A stretch of DNA of 64,000 bases. It comes from Thozetella sp. PMI_491 (taxonomy: Eukaryota; Ascomycota; Sordariomycetes; Chaetosphaeriales; Chaetosphaeriaceae). The stretch is from assembly GCA_021432635.1 (NCBI GenBank), contig MU270031.1, positions 374,118 through 438,117 on the forward strand, given 5' to 3'. The position numbers and the translations under genes are program-made. Below, in pieces: positions 46,710 through 58,378 of the stretch; position 1 is the stretch's first letter; each line of letters opens with the position of its first letter. The notes beneath the pieces are model-generated. The model saw only the letters and a list, made by a program, of their open reading frames with translations, did no database searches and was not told where the DNA came from.

Positions 46710-47176
46710 CGCGGCCAGCCTGGATTCGATATGCTGTCATGAGACTTGCATGCTGAATCCTTGCTGCTCGCTCTCCTCGAGTTTTTTTTGTGTGTGGTTT
46801 GTATCAGGACGGCAGTGGACTTTATCGGCGCCCAGCCATCACAGCTTGGTGGGCCCTTATAGGTCCGAACCCGCAGGCGTTGGGGTTAGAGTGCCACCCG
46901 CTATACCCGACGTCATGAGCAGCATCTCGCCAACACAGTGAAAGGTTCAGGGCTCCATACCAACAACCCCTGTATCTCAACCCAGACCAAGCTATCTATA
47001 TTGACAGTATTAAAATTTGAGACCCAGGCTTGGGTAGTTGGTCTGTCCAGCCCGGGGTCTCTCCCTCAAGAAATACTCCCCAGCTCTTCCTTGCTCATGA
47101 AGTGCTTTGGAGGGCTAATCTTTTCGAATAGACTAGTCGTTTTTCGGTTATAAGCCTCTGTATAACAGACTTTGGT
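46710..47176. other. Divergent promoter between the small acidic gene and the YFH7-like gene
   Basis: 467 bp between divergent start codons. It carries a T-run (46781-46788) and TA-rich DNA near 47000-47160. No gene seen. Confidence 0.55.
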
Positions 47177-48150
47177 ATGGAGGCGCAAGTGAGCAGGCTC
47201 GTCGACAAGGTCTGGGAAAAAGCCCAAGCGACGCCACCTGGACGCCGATACAGTGAGTGCATAAGCCTCAAGGGGCCATTCTCACAGCCCTCTCATGACC
47301 ATCTTAGCAGGCGCTCAAGCAGAGGATGTACCGGGCATAAGTAGTTGCAACTACATATGGCCGGCGTATTAGCCTTGCCCTCCCGCCCGCCACACTCCCT
47401 TCTCGATGCTGCTAGACCGACTGGCTAACATCTTCTTAGTGATAGCCATTGGCGGCATCCCGGGCTCAGGTAAAGTCGCCACGGCCGCGACCACGCCCTC
47501 TCGCCGTTCTAATTTCCCTTGCGCCGACTAAGGCGCGTCCAGGAAAGACTACTCTCGCCCAGACCGTGAGCGAGGCCCTCAACCAGAAGCATGCGAACCA
47601 GAGCACGACTGACAGCTCACCAATCGCGGCCTTCGTCCCTATGGACGGCTACCACCTCACTCGGGCGCAACTCTCGGCCATGCCAGACCCCGTAACGGCC
47701 CACGCCCGTCGTGGGGCCGAGTTCACCTTTGATGGGGACTCGTTTCTCTCCCTTGTTCGCGCCTTGCGTCTCCCGTCGACGGTCTCCTCAGCTACCGTCT
47801 ACGCGCCATCGTTCGACCACGCCGTCAAAGATCCGGTCGAGCACTCGATCGCTATCGCGCCGGCGCAACGAATTGTCGTGTTCGAGGGCAACTACCTAAT
47901 CCTTGACAAAGAGCCGTGGCGGACAGCCGCGGGCCTAATGGACGAGCGGTGGTTCGTCGAGGTCGACTTTGAGGTGGCGAGGCAACGGTTGATCAGAAGG
48001 CATGTCGCAGCGGGGATTGCCGCGAACGAGGAGGAGGCAGACAAAAGGGTGCGAGAAAACGATCTTATAAATGGGGAGGAAATTGTGCAGCTACGGTTGG
48101 AAGTAGATGAAGTTGTTGTTAGTCGAGAAGATGGGAGTTGGGTACATTAG
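47177..48150 (+). CDS. P-loop kinase of the phosphoribulokinase/uridine kinase superfamily, YFH7-like
   Basis: Three exons, 47177-47252, 47440-47469, 47543-48150, giving 237 aa. The middle exon is only 30 nt and supplies the first part of the Walker A motif, which is completed across the next splice as GGIPGSGKTT (about residues 30-39). Further features are MDGYHL, a phosphoribulokinase-family substrate motif; ARRGAEFTFD; the Walker B-like strand IVVFEGNYLIL; and the lid region RLIRRHVAAGIA with DLINGEEI. This matches the yeast Yfh7/pantothenate-kinase-like group, whose physiological substrate is not established to my knowledge. The first intron is 187 nt and could hide another small exon, but the spliced N-terminus reads sensibly. 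Confidence 0.85.
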
Positions 48151-48622
48151 AATAGCCTCAGAGGATGAGAACACACACTATTTGGAATAAAGGCGTAGCA
48201 CACATATGTTACATACAATAATTTTTAGGCTCACTTGTAAATATTGTATTCTTGGCGCCTGAGATACTTCGATCTGGGCCGTCAGTACTTGGGCATTCTA
48301 GCACTCGCCTCCCAGGCGGAGGCCGCGACAAGCATACCTCCTTCCGCAGCGACGTAGAGTATCTTGCGTTCTCTTTCATCGTCACTGAATAGCTAGTACA
48401 CCCTCCCGCCAGTCTCGAGCCACTTCTAATAGCTGCCCCTTAACTAAGGTAGATACAGAAAATAGCCTTGCAACCTGTTCGTGCTGGATTTACTTTCCGA
48501 GGGCGGGCTCACGATCCTCATCCGACATTATCTTTCACATCAAGGGCAGCCTTTCTCTGACCATATCGCATTAGTCTCCCGCAAACTTTCAAAAAAAAAA
48601 ACGCTTCCTAGTTCCCACGTCT
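48151..48622. other. Convergent 3' flanks
   Basis: About 470 bp between the YFH7-like stop and the stop of the large hypothetical gene. AT-rich with a 12-base A run near 48591. No gene seen. Confidence 0.55.
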
Positions 48623-51448
48623 CTAGCGCCAAGCGTGCCGGGAGCCTGCCAAGCCTACAAAGGCTGGCTTCTTGGCCTGTGTGTTTCCCTTATCATTCTC
48701 TTTCAGACCACTTGCAGGTGGAGTGGGTTCAAGTTGAGCCAGTGGCTCGTGTCGAGGCTTGATTGTCAACTGTACAAAACTCTCGTAGAGCTCGTTTATG
48801 CTCTTACCTCTCGAGTGACTGCTGCGTTCCCTATTAGTCTGAGTCTGAGTCTCTTTACTGCCGTTCATACGTTCTGCCCTCGATGCAGAGGCCGCCAACA
48901 GCGAAGTTTGCTGGGCTATTGGGACAAAGAGGTCGAGGATATCATCCGCCTTTGTGCCTGATGCAATCTTTGCGTTCATAGCGAGGCGGTGAAGTTGGCC
49001 CACCGCACTGTCAGGCTCGAACTCATATCCCAGACCGGTGAGTCTCTTCTGACTAGAGATATGTTCTTTACCTCCAGAAGTCCACCTGGAGCTGCTGAGC
49101 CCCTTAGGCTTCGGCCTTGCTGCTGTCGAGCACGCTGTAACTAGCGCGGATGACTGAGCCTCAAGCTCATGCGATGCAGCAGGCTGAGGCGCATTGGCCT
49201 GGGCCAGCTCTTCTTTCTGGACGAAGGGTTCTTCGGGGCCGCTCCCATGGCTCGCCATTGACCCCTCGGGTGCCTTTGTTGAATTTTGCACCCAAGCCAT
49301 GGCTTTCGTCATTTCTGAGAAATCAGGCATGGTGGACTTCGGGGGAGGCCTTCGGGTCTTCAGTGGCGGCTGGAATTCGGGCGAAGCGAGGTACTCTGGT
49401 GGCACGGCTGCCATCGCCTTAAGCGCGAGAAGCTCACCTCGGGAATATGACAGTTTTTCGGGAGTGTCGTGAGCCTCAGGATCATCGGTCGGTTTCTCTG
49501 GTATTTTCTCCATCAGTTGTACTTCCGAGCCTAGCGTGGTGTCACTTCCTAAGTTGCTGGACTGCTCGCCTTGAGGCACGCCAAACGTCTCGGAAAGAAA
49601 CTCTTCCAGGACATGGCGTCTTTGCTGAGGACTAAGGCCCTCTGGGAAAGAAGGATTTCGAATGTCATCTTTGCACATTGTAGCCAGACCATTCTTAATC
49701 CCTTCTAGGGTCGCAGCAATGTCCGATTTAGTATCTCCTGCGTCTCCACTGAGAAGGAAACAGCTGAGAAGATTGCGGGTCGCATGCAACATCCAGTCCC
49801 TCATAGCTTCTTTCATTTTATCGATTGACACGTTGCTCTCCTCCAGAGGGTTGGTTTGCGTATCGTTGCTGGGCTGCCCCTCCAGGGTGGTCTCGCCCGC
49901 CTGTGTACTGATTCTGTTAGAGGTATCTTCCCATAGCACTGGATCGAGGGTAGCTAGCAACTCGACATGTGACACCGGGTGAACTTCTTCTTTATGACCT
50001 CTCGTCAGGGAAGAGGAAGAGGTATTCTCTGCAAAAATACCAAAGGGATCATCAGAGGCTGTCGTGGTGCCTAGAGCAAATGGCGGCTCTAGAGGAGCTA
50101 CCAAGGTCGCAAGCGCGGGAGATTGAGGTTTTTCGGTGTGATTTCCTGATACCTCCGTGTCCCCACAAGTCTCTGTCGAATGTTTGCTGTCGAAATCCTT
50201 GCTGGGTGTTTCGTTGTCTTCCGAGGCCGGCATGCGGTTCGAGTCTTCTTCTGTGTCTGGGCGTATGATCGACTTCGCGGGGGAGGCCGCCAAGAGATGG
50301 CTATACTTCCCGCCCTTTAGCTCTTTGATTGCTTCCAGGAAACGAGGTATGTCCATCTTCTTGTGAAATACAAGCGCATAGGTCGAGATGATGCCATTAC
50401 TGTTCTTGAACTGTGGCATAAGTTCAACCACGGATCCTGTCACATAGTTGTACCACTGATCTAGGCCATGATGGGCAGCAACACCACTGGTCGAGATCAA
50501 GTCAAAGTTCCCCATAGAAGGAGAGTGGCTCGCTGACAGGAAGAGGATTGATGGTGTTTGACCGCCAGCATGCTTGTGCAACACAAGAGCTTTGAAGATT
50601 GTCAATACTGGCTCGGCCACGGTAGTGGCTAACTGCTTGAACAGATGATCCAGCTCTGTTGCTCGCTGAACGACCTGGGTCTGGGCATCGGGCTGTGGCG
50701 CTGGCTTGACATCCGGGCCGATCAACGTTGGCTTCGAAGGAAGAAATTCTGCGATTGGCCCGTCTCCTAAAGGGGGCACGGCCTTGATGGGAGCAACCCG
50801 GCGGCGACGGCCGCGCGAAGACTGACTTTTGGGGTGAATTTCGGTACCTCTAGCAGTGCTCTGTGAATGCTCGCGGATTGCGGACACTGGCCTTTTGCTG
50901 TTGGCTGTATTAGCATCCGGTGCGGCCATCAATAACCTTGTCAGGACAAGTTACCTGGCAAATAACCCGCTAATATTCTGGAGAATCTTCGATGTCTGAG
51001 TCTTTGCATGCTGAGCGCGTGACCGTGTATCGTAGATACGACCGCCACCAAGGTCATCGAGACCCTTCACGTCTGCAGCGTCCTTGTCGTTGAAGGCACC
51101 AGAGGTGATGGCACCTACAACTTATCAGACTTCTTCACCGAGGCACAAGACAACGGAAGCCCATAAGAACTTACTCTGCCACATTGCCGCAACCGAGTTG
51201 TCTGCAGGACCTTGGCCTCTGAATTTCTTTGGGGTCCTTGCTGGCTTAGGGGCCGGATCCCCTCGACGGCGATTATCGACATTGCGTGGCTTGTCAGACA
51301 TAGGCAGGCTATCCAGGCGATCGAGGCCCAACTCCTCCTGTCATTATTATAGTTCCTGGGTTAGCCAAGACTTTGCGATACTAATTGATAGCATGGGATT
51401 GTCACTCACCATCATGGCAGCACGAATTGCCGCCTTACTCCCTGTCAT
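48623..51448 (-). CDS. Large hypothetical protein (878 aa), function unknown
   Basis: Four exons on the minus strand: 51448-51410, 51337-51175, 51114-50955, 50897-48623, all in phase. The first three are short and encode a conserved-looking N-terminus (EELGLDRLDSLP, GAFNDKDAADVKGLDDLGGG, TSKILQNISGLFA). A basic segment (SRGRRRRVAPIK) suitable for nuclear localisation follows. Residues ~190-350 look folded and hydrophobic (VAEPVLTIFKALVLHKHAGG, STSGVAAHHGLDQWYNYVTG). The rest is long and hydrophilic, rich in Ser/Pro/Glu. I recognise no domain. A TTTCAG acceptor-like sequence lies immediately upstream of the ATG, so an extra 5' exon is possible. Confidence 0.7.
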
Positions 51449-53075
51449 TTTTGCGAAATCTGAAAGAAAGAAATTAGATGGTTCGATGACTTCAGAGGCC
51501 GGTTTCAAAGAAGGTAGCGATGCGGCAGTAAGGCAGGCTCGAGGCTCAGACACCTATTAAAGTGTAGCATCTGAAGTGAACGATGTGACGAGATCTAGGT
51601 GAATGAGGTTAAAATGGCCGTTTGGGAGAAAAAAACATAACCGGCACTTGCCTCGCCCAGTTAGGCAGCCTGGCTTGCCAAGTTTATTGTGACGGTGTCA
51701 AAGGCGGCAGTTGGTGGAAAGAGCGAGGCACTGGATGTGTTGAGAAGGGGTGGGTCCTGGAGGCAGGAGGGTGAGGAGAGAGACAGAACTCAAGATTTAT
51801 TCCTTTGTTGGTGTGCGGAAGGCGGTGTGTAATGGTACCTACCTAGCTAGGTAGTTACCAAACGTACGATGGAAAGAACGAGGTACTAGGCGCGAGAAAG
51901 AGGTGATCCTTGGAGGTAGAGGAAGAGCAGAAAGCTCCAATTTTGTTATTGTGTTGAAATACGAACGATGCCTCTTGACTGGAGTGGATGGTATTAAAGT
52001 AAATATATCACTTACTGAATTGTGACGAGGTGTTTTGACGGGTTTGGTGGTAATGCAGGAAGACAAGGGGTGAGAGAGAAAAAACACGACAGATGCTAGC
52101 CCAATTTTTGCTGGCGGAGGGAAGGCTTTGTGGCAGAGAAACGCAAGGGAACTCTGACTTGAGGGGGAAAGGAGAATAAGACGAAAATTAGAAATTATAA
52201 TCGCCTTGATATGGAATTGTGGTTGCAAGACTGACGTAGGTGACGCAAAAAGGGGAGATGATCGTGTCGGCAATTGTTGTGTTGTTTGAGGGGACGACAG
52301 GACCGTGACCTCCGCTCAGCGTTTGTAAGGTCACCAACGGACATGTGGCTCCAAAATAACTTCTCAAACAATTGCTCGCAAGTGAGGAAATAAATACCAG
52401 GCGGGCTGAGGGGGGGTTACGGAAAGTGAGAGAGAGTGGCTCAGTAGATGGTGGAGTGGATATGCAGAGAGCTTGGCTGTTGGAATCGGTGGCAAGCATG
52501 AAGAGCCCAGGGGTCCAACAAAGCCTTAGGTATTTTGTTCTCAGGTTCTACAGCCTGATCCGTTGAATGTCGAGGCAACATCATACCGCGTCGTGGTTGG
52601 ACAGCCCGAGATGGGTCTTTGTTTACTGCCCCTATTCGACCCACCGCCTCGTTGGTCGGCTTGTTGAATGGCCACATCACCTGGTACGAACTTGTGCGAC
52701 TGGTCAATGGATTTTCAGTTTCCTAAAATAAATTTGCTACTTTAACTACTTGCATATTTTCTCGGCGCAGCCTCTCCGTTGGTTCAATATATGGGCTTGA
52801 ACGAGGCGCGAGGCAGGCGCCGTGCAATGCCAACGCAGCCAAACCCCTCGAGACCTGTCGTAACTAATCATTCTACAGAATTTGATCGCCTTACAGTCTC
52901 ATATGGGAAGGATCAAATGCACTCCATGAGAGATGGGCTTCGCGATGTGGGGAGTCCGAAGGGCGAGACTGGCATGAAGTGGGATGTTTGAAGCTATCTA
53001 GCAGGCCAGCCACAAGCCCAGACGCTGAAATACGACACAACGCTCCGTCAAGAAGTATCATGACAAGAAGCACCG
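51449..53075. other. Intergenic region
   Basis: About 1.6 kb between two minus-strand genes: the promoter of the large hypothetical gene on its left and the 3' flank of the aldo/keto reductase on its right. Less GC-rich than the rest. Short open frames at 51.8-52.5 kb show no domain or splice logic that I can support. Confidence 0.5.
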
Positions 53076-54242
53076 CTACTTTCGCCGGTTAGGGAAGGCC
53101 AACCGTGATGTCCTGTCTAGCCTGACCGTCGGCTTGCCGGTGACATATGGGTCAGCCCCGAGAAAGTTGCTCGGGAAGCCAATGTCGAACGGCCTCACGT
53201 TCTCTAGGTAGGCAATTTGCTCATCTGTCAACTTGATGCTGAGTGCTTGGATATTGTCCTGCAGATACTCGACCTTGCGCCCGCCGACAATGGGAAACAC
53301 ATTCTCCGCCTTGCTCATGACGTACGCCAGCGCGACCGCCGTCACCGACTCCGACCCGTGTTCCTGCGCAACCTTGTAGAGCGCTTCGCTGATGACCGCC
53401 TCGGCCTCGGTCTGGCCGCCGTTGGGGCTTGTCATCGGCCGGAGACCCTCCCCGGCGACTTTGCGCTGCTCGAGCGTCTTCTTGGACTGAAACTTGCCGC
53501 CGCCGAGTACGTCCCAGGGTGCCAGGGCCATGCCGAACATGCGGGCCATCGGGATGATGTCGCGCTCGAAGTCGCGGAGCATCAGACTCCAGCGTCCCTG
53601 GTAGACGCAGAATGGTGTCTTGCCGTGATCGACAGCGTAGGTATTGGCGGCGCTTACTATCCATGCAGGCGTGTCGGATATACCGAGATACAGCACCTTG
53701 CCCTCCGTGACGAGGATGTGGAGCGAGTCCATGACCTCTTTGATCGAAGTGGTGTAGTCCCACCAGTGCAGATAGAGAATGTCGATATAATCGGTCTGCA
53801 GCTTGCGGAGTGACTCGCGCACGCTCATGTGAAGGCTCTTGCGCGAGTTGCCGCAGTAATTCGAGCCCTTTCCTTTGCCAACCGCATAGGAGCGGTAGTC
53901 GGATGTGTATTTGGTAGCAATCACCAGTTGGTCCCGGTTGTCGTGCTTGGCTATCCACTCGCCGATCCAGGTCTCGGAGTCCTCGTCTTGGTAGTTGTTG
54001 GACGTATCGATAAAGTTTCCACCGGCTTCATAATAGGCATCGAGGAGTTTGAAAGAGTCCTCCTTGTTCATGCTGCCCATGAGATATTCCCAAGACTCAC
54101 CAATCGACATGCCGCCGAGGCAGAGCGGCGACACGCGCACGCCGGCCGTGGACGAGAGCACACGATGGCGCCCGAGCTCCGTCGGGGGCTCGGGAGCCGC
54201 CGAGTAGAAATCCTGTGGCGGGGGAGGTGCTTGCTTGGGCAT
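53076..54242 (-). CDS. Aldo/keto reductase (aryl-alcohol dehydrogenase/norsolorinic acid reductase type)
   Basis: Single exon, 388 aa from the ATG at 54242. The frame continues upstream through a GTG, but that is not a plausible eukaryotic start. It is an NADP-dependent oxidoreductase of the Aad/AKR9 group acting on aldehydes or ketones. The catalytic tetrad is complete: D79 (NFIDTSNNY), Y84, K111 ([10 protein letters not shown]) and H159 (LYLHWWDY). The C-terminal half has the cofactor region [19 protein letters not shown]. The close relatives I know include stcV/norA of polyketide clusters and yeast AAD genes. No biosynthetic core enzyme is nearby, so a general detoxifying role is as likely as secondary metabolism. 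Confidence 0.92.
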   Translation of the reverse strand: MPKQAPPPPQDFYSAAPEPPTELGRHRVLSSTAGVRVSPLCLGGMSIGESWEYLMGSMNKEDSFKLLDAYYEAGGNFIDTSNNYQDEDSETWIGEWIAKHDNRDQLVIATKYTSDYRSYAVGKGKGSNYCGNSRKSLHMSVRESLRKLQTDYIDILYLHWWDYTTSIKEVMDSLHILVTEGKVLYLGISDTPAWIVSAANTYAVDHGKTPFCVYQGRWSLMLRDFERDIIPMARMFGMALAPWDVLGGGKFQSKKTLEQRKVAGEGLRPMTSPNGGQTEAEAVISEALYKVAQEHGSESVTAVALAYVMSKAENVFPIVGGRKVEYLQDNIQALSIKLTDEQIAYLENVRPFDIGFPSNFLGADPYVTGKPTVRLDRTSRLAFPNRRK

Positions 54243-55628
54243 TGCGATGGTCACGGTTCAATATGTTCTCCAAAGGGTTTGTAAGGTTCGTGTCAACGAA
54301 GAGTCTCTCTGAGAGACGGTCAGAGGTCAAGAAATGTGCTGAATTGATCACAGAGACTTGCGAAGTACTACGCTATTTAAGTGTGCGATTCATTCCTTGC
54401 CAAGGACCGGCACATCGAGTGGGCATGCCTCGTCATGGACCTAGCGGATTTAAGCCACCAACATCGAGGTGGTGATATGGGACCTTGTATGCTTTGACTA
54501 CTGCTAGCCCGCCGTCATCCTTGTGCGCGAGAGTTGGAGGTGGGGCCGGATATGTTTAGAGGATAGCGAGGTTGGAATAAGGGTGCCCTTGGAGTTAGGC
54601 CGGGTTTTAGCTTTGCCTTACGTACACTACAGAGGTCTGGAGTTTCGGAGGTCTGGAGTTCGGGAGTTTCGGAGTTTGGAGCGAGCCCCACGAACGGAAC
54701 CATGCGTATTCGGCAACTACCTAATGCGCTCAACCTACTCGATGGGGTTGCAGAGATATCTAACGAGCTGTCGATCATCAATCTTTGGTATATAATATAA
54801 TATTCATACCTGAACTCGGGTATTTGGTATTGTTGTTTTTTGCCTCTATAAGACCACGGGGGGGGGGCGCTGCGAATATCGCCAGTGCTTCGTAGTTTTG
54901 ACCCTATTCCACGAGTCGTCACATGCTAATTTATACGTAGCTTGCAGGGATGATCTGTGGCTGTCCTTTGCGATATTGAACCAGTGTATTCGGGGGTCTA
55001 AGCTCCCGCCCGACCGCCTCCCTAGCCTTCGAGGTGAAGCTGTAGGCTTTGTCACAAAGATGTCATCGCCATCTTGAAGCCCCGGGCTGGTAATGAGTTG
55101 ACAGCGAGCTACACAGGATGGGAGATAGATGGTCGCTAAATGGAGACAACAGGAAGAGGATCGAAGGAAGGACAGAGCATAGAGTTGCGCAGTGCGAGGA
55201 GCGAAAAAAAAAAAGCCTCGCATTGTATGGTCTCTACATCTACTTGAGGATTGGCGCCTTCACGCGCTGGGACGGCTTATTTATGAGCACTAGAGGCAGT
55301 CAATCTATACACGGGAGAAGAAATCGAATCGAATCTACCAACAGAGAAACCAAGGGCATGGGCTTCTTTGGCGCTGTAATAGGACCAAGCAGCCAAAATG
55401 ATCGACAGGTATTGTCCAAGAAGGGTTAGCGGCTATGGATCCTGTCCCGGCGGCTGCCGATGCCTCGGCGCCGTTATTTGTCGCGCGACCGGAACTTTGG
55501 GGCCAAATTTTCTGGAGGCCGACGCCAACTCTCAACAAATTTCCCTCGACGTCACGGTCAAAGCCCGACGATGCCCAGCCCGCGGCCATAGGCCAATTGA
55601 TTTGGTACGCTCGCCGGCATCGCCAAAC
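54243..55628. other. Divergent region between the aldo/keto reductase and ADCK1-like genes
   Basis: About 1.4 kb with both promoters. It contains a short degenerate direct-repeat cluster at 54633-54687 and a G/C-run (about 54857-54866). No gene seen. Confidence 0.5.
54633..54687. repeat. Short degenerate direct repeats
   Basis: The unit AGGTCTGGAGTT occurs twice 15 bp apart. Variants of GGAGTTTCGGAG follow, together filling about 55 bp. This looks like a local slippage-type repeat in intergenic DNA. Confidence 0.6.
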
Positions 55629-57508
55629 ATGAGAGGGACCTCCATCACCCTCGGCCTCCGCCGCCTGAACGGCGGGTGGACGTGCTCCAAATGTCGCCAC
55701 AAAGCCCCGTCGCCCGCGAGCCTGGCCCAGACCCCATTCCGACGACTGTACGGCACCGCGGGACCGTCCTCCGCGGGCGCCAGACCTCGTAGCCGGAGGG
55801 GGGTTGTATACTTCGCCGCGGCAGGCGCTGCTACCGCTGGCAGCTTCCTGACCTTTTCGGATAGTATTAAGGTCAACTACCAGGCGGCTGAGCGTGCCGG
55901 CAGGGTGTGCTCCGCCCTGGTGATTTGCATCAATGAGTACGTCGGATCGCGATCTGTCCCCCCCCTATGTGGAGCGTACGCCCTGACCGGACTCCAGTTA
56001 CCGAACGACCCTGAACCAGCGCGAGAAGCTCGAGGACAGCGACGAACGATCCCGCGTCTTGAAGGACTGCCACCAGCGATGCGCCGATCGAACGCTCAAG
56101 GTGCTCGAGAGGAACGGCGGCGTGTTTATCAAGCTGGGCCAGCACTTGGTAAGATAATTCGAGATTGGCGCCAGGGCGCAGCGCTGACGGAGTGCAGAGT
56201 GCCATGAACTACTTGCTCCCTACCGAATGGACCACCACTTTCATCCCATTGCAAGACAAGTGCCCGGTTTCGTCGTACGAATCCATCGAGGAGATGTACC
56301 GGAAAGACCTCGGAGGAGAGCTGCTGGACTACTTTTCCGAGTTCTCCGAGGAGCCCATCGGCGCTGCCTCGCTCGCCCAGGTCCATCTGGCCACACTGAA
56401 AGAGACGGGCCAGAGGGTCGCGGTGAAGGTGCAGCATCCCGAGCTGGAATTGTGGGCACCACTCGATCTGGCGCTCACCAAGTTCACCTTCTCGACCCTC
56501 AAGCGCTTCTTCCCCGAGTACGACCTGGAGTGGCTCTCGTCCGAGATGGAGGTGTCGCTGCCCGTCGAGCTGGACTTCCGGTGCGAAGCCGACAACGCTC
56601 GCCGGATGAAGGAGCACTTCGCGCGCATACCCGAGGTGCCCCTCATCATCCCCGAGGTTGTCTCGGCAAACAAGCGCATCCTGGTCATGGCCAACGAGTC
56701 CGGCCACCGCCTCGACGACCTCGAGTTCCTTGACTCGAACGGCATCGACCGGGATGAGGTTGCGGCTACTTTAGCGCACATCTTCAACGAGATGATATTT
56801 GGCAAGAACGCGCCGCTGCACTGTGACCCCCACGGCGGGAACATAGCCATCCGCAAGAACTCGTCCCGCCGGTCCACGCGCCGGGACGCCAACTTTGATA
56901 TCATCCTCTACGACCACGGGCTGTACCGCGACATCCCGGACGAGCTACGGATTTCGTACGCCAAGATGTGGCTCGCCATCATCGACGGCGATGTTCCCCG
57001 GATGAAGAAGTACGTCAAGGAGGTGGCCGGGGTCAGCGATGAGCAGTTCCCCCTCTTCGCGTCGGCTATCACCGGCCGCGACTACAGCGTGGTGAGCTCG
57101 TCGATCCTACAGCCCAAGTCGGGAGACGAGAAGCAGACCATGTCGAGCGCGCTGCAGGAGGGCCTGCTCGCCGACCTGGTGCAGCTCCTCGGCCAGGTGC
57201 CCCGCATCATTCTCCTGATCCTCAAGACGAACGACTTGACGCGCAGCCTGGACGAGAGCCTGCACACGCGCCAGGGACCGCTGCGGCAGTTCATGATTCT
57301 CGCGCGGTACTGCATGCGGACCGTGTTTCACGAGCAGCTCGACGAGATACGCAAGAAGGGATCGCTCTACTGGCCGCCGAACGCCCTGCAAGCGTTCCTG
57401 GCCTGGCTGGGCTTGGTGCGGGTCGAAGTGAAGCTGGAAGCCTTCGAGCTCTGGATCAGCGCCAAGCGGGTGCTGGGGCTAAACACTAATTTTGCGGGAA
57501 TGGCATAG
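55629..57508 (+). CDS. UbiB/ABC1-family kinase-like protein, ADCK1/Mcp2 type, mitochondrial
   Basis: Three exons, 55629-55936, 55998-56148, 56198-57508, giving 589 aa. The N-terminus is basic and Ser/Ala-rich with one hydrophobic stretch (VVYFAAAGAATAGSFLTFSDS), fitting a mitochondrial presequence plus inner-membrane anchor. The UbiB-specific KxGQ motif reads IKLGQHL. The Ala-rich nucleotide loop (EPIGAASLAQVHLA), VAVKVQHP with the ATP Lys, the HCDPHGGN catalytic loop and LYDHGLYR in place of DFG are all present. The family controls coenzyme Q distribution and lipid homeostasis at the mitochondrial inner membrane; yeast Mcp2 (Cqd2) and human ADCK1 are the closest I recall. All motif residues expected for this atypical kinase fold are intact. 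Confidence 0.92.
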
Positions 57509-58378
57509 GTGGTGAATAATCCCTACCACCCACCACTCATAGATGGATACCTTTTAGAGGCGTTAAATGCGGTATAGAGTAAAACGAAGTGCATGATATA
57601 ATACATATATACACACGCGCCTGCTGGGGAAGTGGAGGCAGTGGCGGAAGGCCCCGGGAGGCAAAGCACATAGAAGCCATAGCCGACAAACCTGGTAGCG
57701 TGGGTGTGGACCCCTACGGCCAAGTGGCGAGGAGACTACAGAGGTATTTGCCCTAGTATATACTGTACCTTGTGCCTAGCTTTAGCAGACATTAGAGAGC
57801 TGCCTATCCCCCCTTCCCCCGGGAACAATTGGCCAGTGCCTGCTTGGGATACCGTGAGAGCCTGGAGCCCCGATCCACCTCATTTACCTATCTACAAGGT
57901 GTCTTTTCTGTCGAACAGCGTTGTTTTCCACTTTTCCACGATGGGTCTCCCATGAGCTGGAAGGGGGGCTTAGGACTTTTTATGTCAGCGCTCAGCCTGG
58001 CCGCTAGTGGACAGTCATAAAGCCTGCCAAAGTCTGCCCACTAACATCTAGGCACCGGTCCCCGCATATCTGCCTTGCAGTCGAGGCACATTTGATTCGT
58101 TTAGAGCGGGTTAGGCAAACGTGGAGCAGCCATGCAGCGCCGTTGTCCACAGCCCCTGGCCGCCGTATGAGCCAATGCGCCGGCGACTCGGTTCTACAGC
58201 CCAGTGCCGTAGAGCCTCGATTTATAAAGTCCTATTCTATTCCATGTGTACGCTTTGGCGCTTTGCTATATAAACCATCCTTCGGCATCACACGTTAGTT
58301 CAAAGCAGAACTCGAGGCGCTCGAAAAAAACGGGGTTCCCAGGAAACAGTCTCAGCCCCAGATCAACAGCCGGGAGCC
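57509..58378. other. Intergenic region
   Basis: About 870 bp. The left part is AT-rich 3' flank of the ADCK1-like gene and the right part the promoter of the dioxygenase gene, with a TATA-box-like site at 58267-58274. No gene seen. Confidence 0.55.
58267..58274 (+). promoter_or_regulatory. TATA-box-like element of the dioxygenase gene
   Basis: TATATAAA about 110 bp upstream of the start codon at 58379, in otherwise mixed-composition DNA. Placement and sequence fit a TATA box; the transcription start is not known. Confidence 0.5.

Noticed and set aside
51449-51553. 35-residue N-terminal extension of the large hypothetical protein
   Set aside because: It would start at GTG, and a strong acceptor-like TTTCAG sits just before the ATG at 51448, suggesting leader or intron sequence.
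54243-54254. Upstream extension of the aldo/keto reductase to a GTG codon
   Set aside because: GTG is not a credible start in a fungal nuclear gene. The ATG at 54242 gives the normal family N-terminus.
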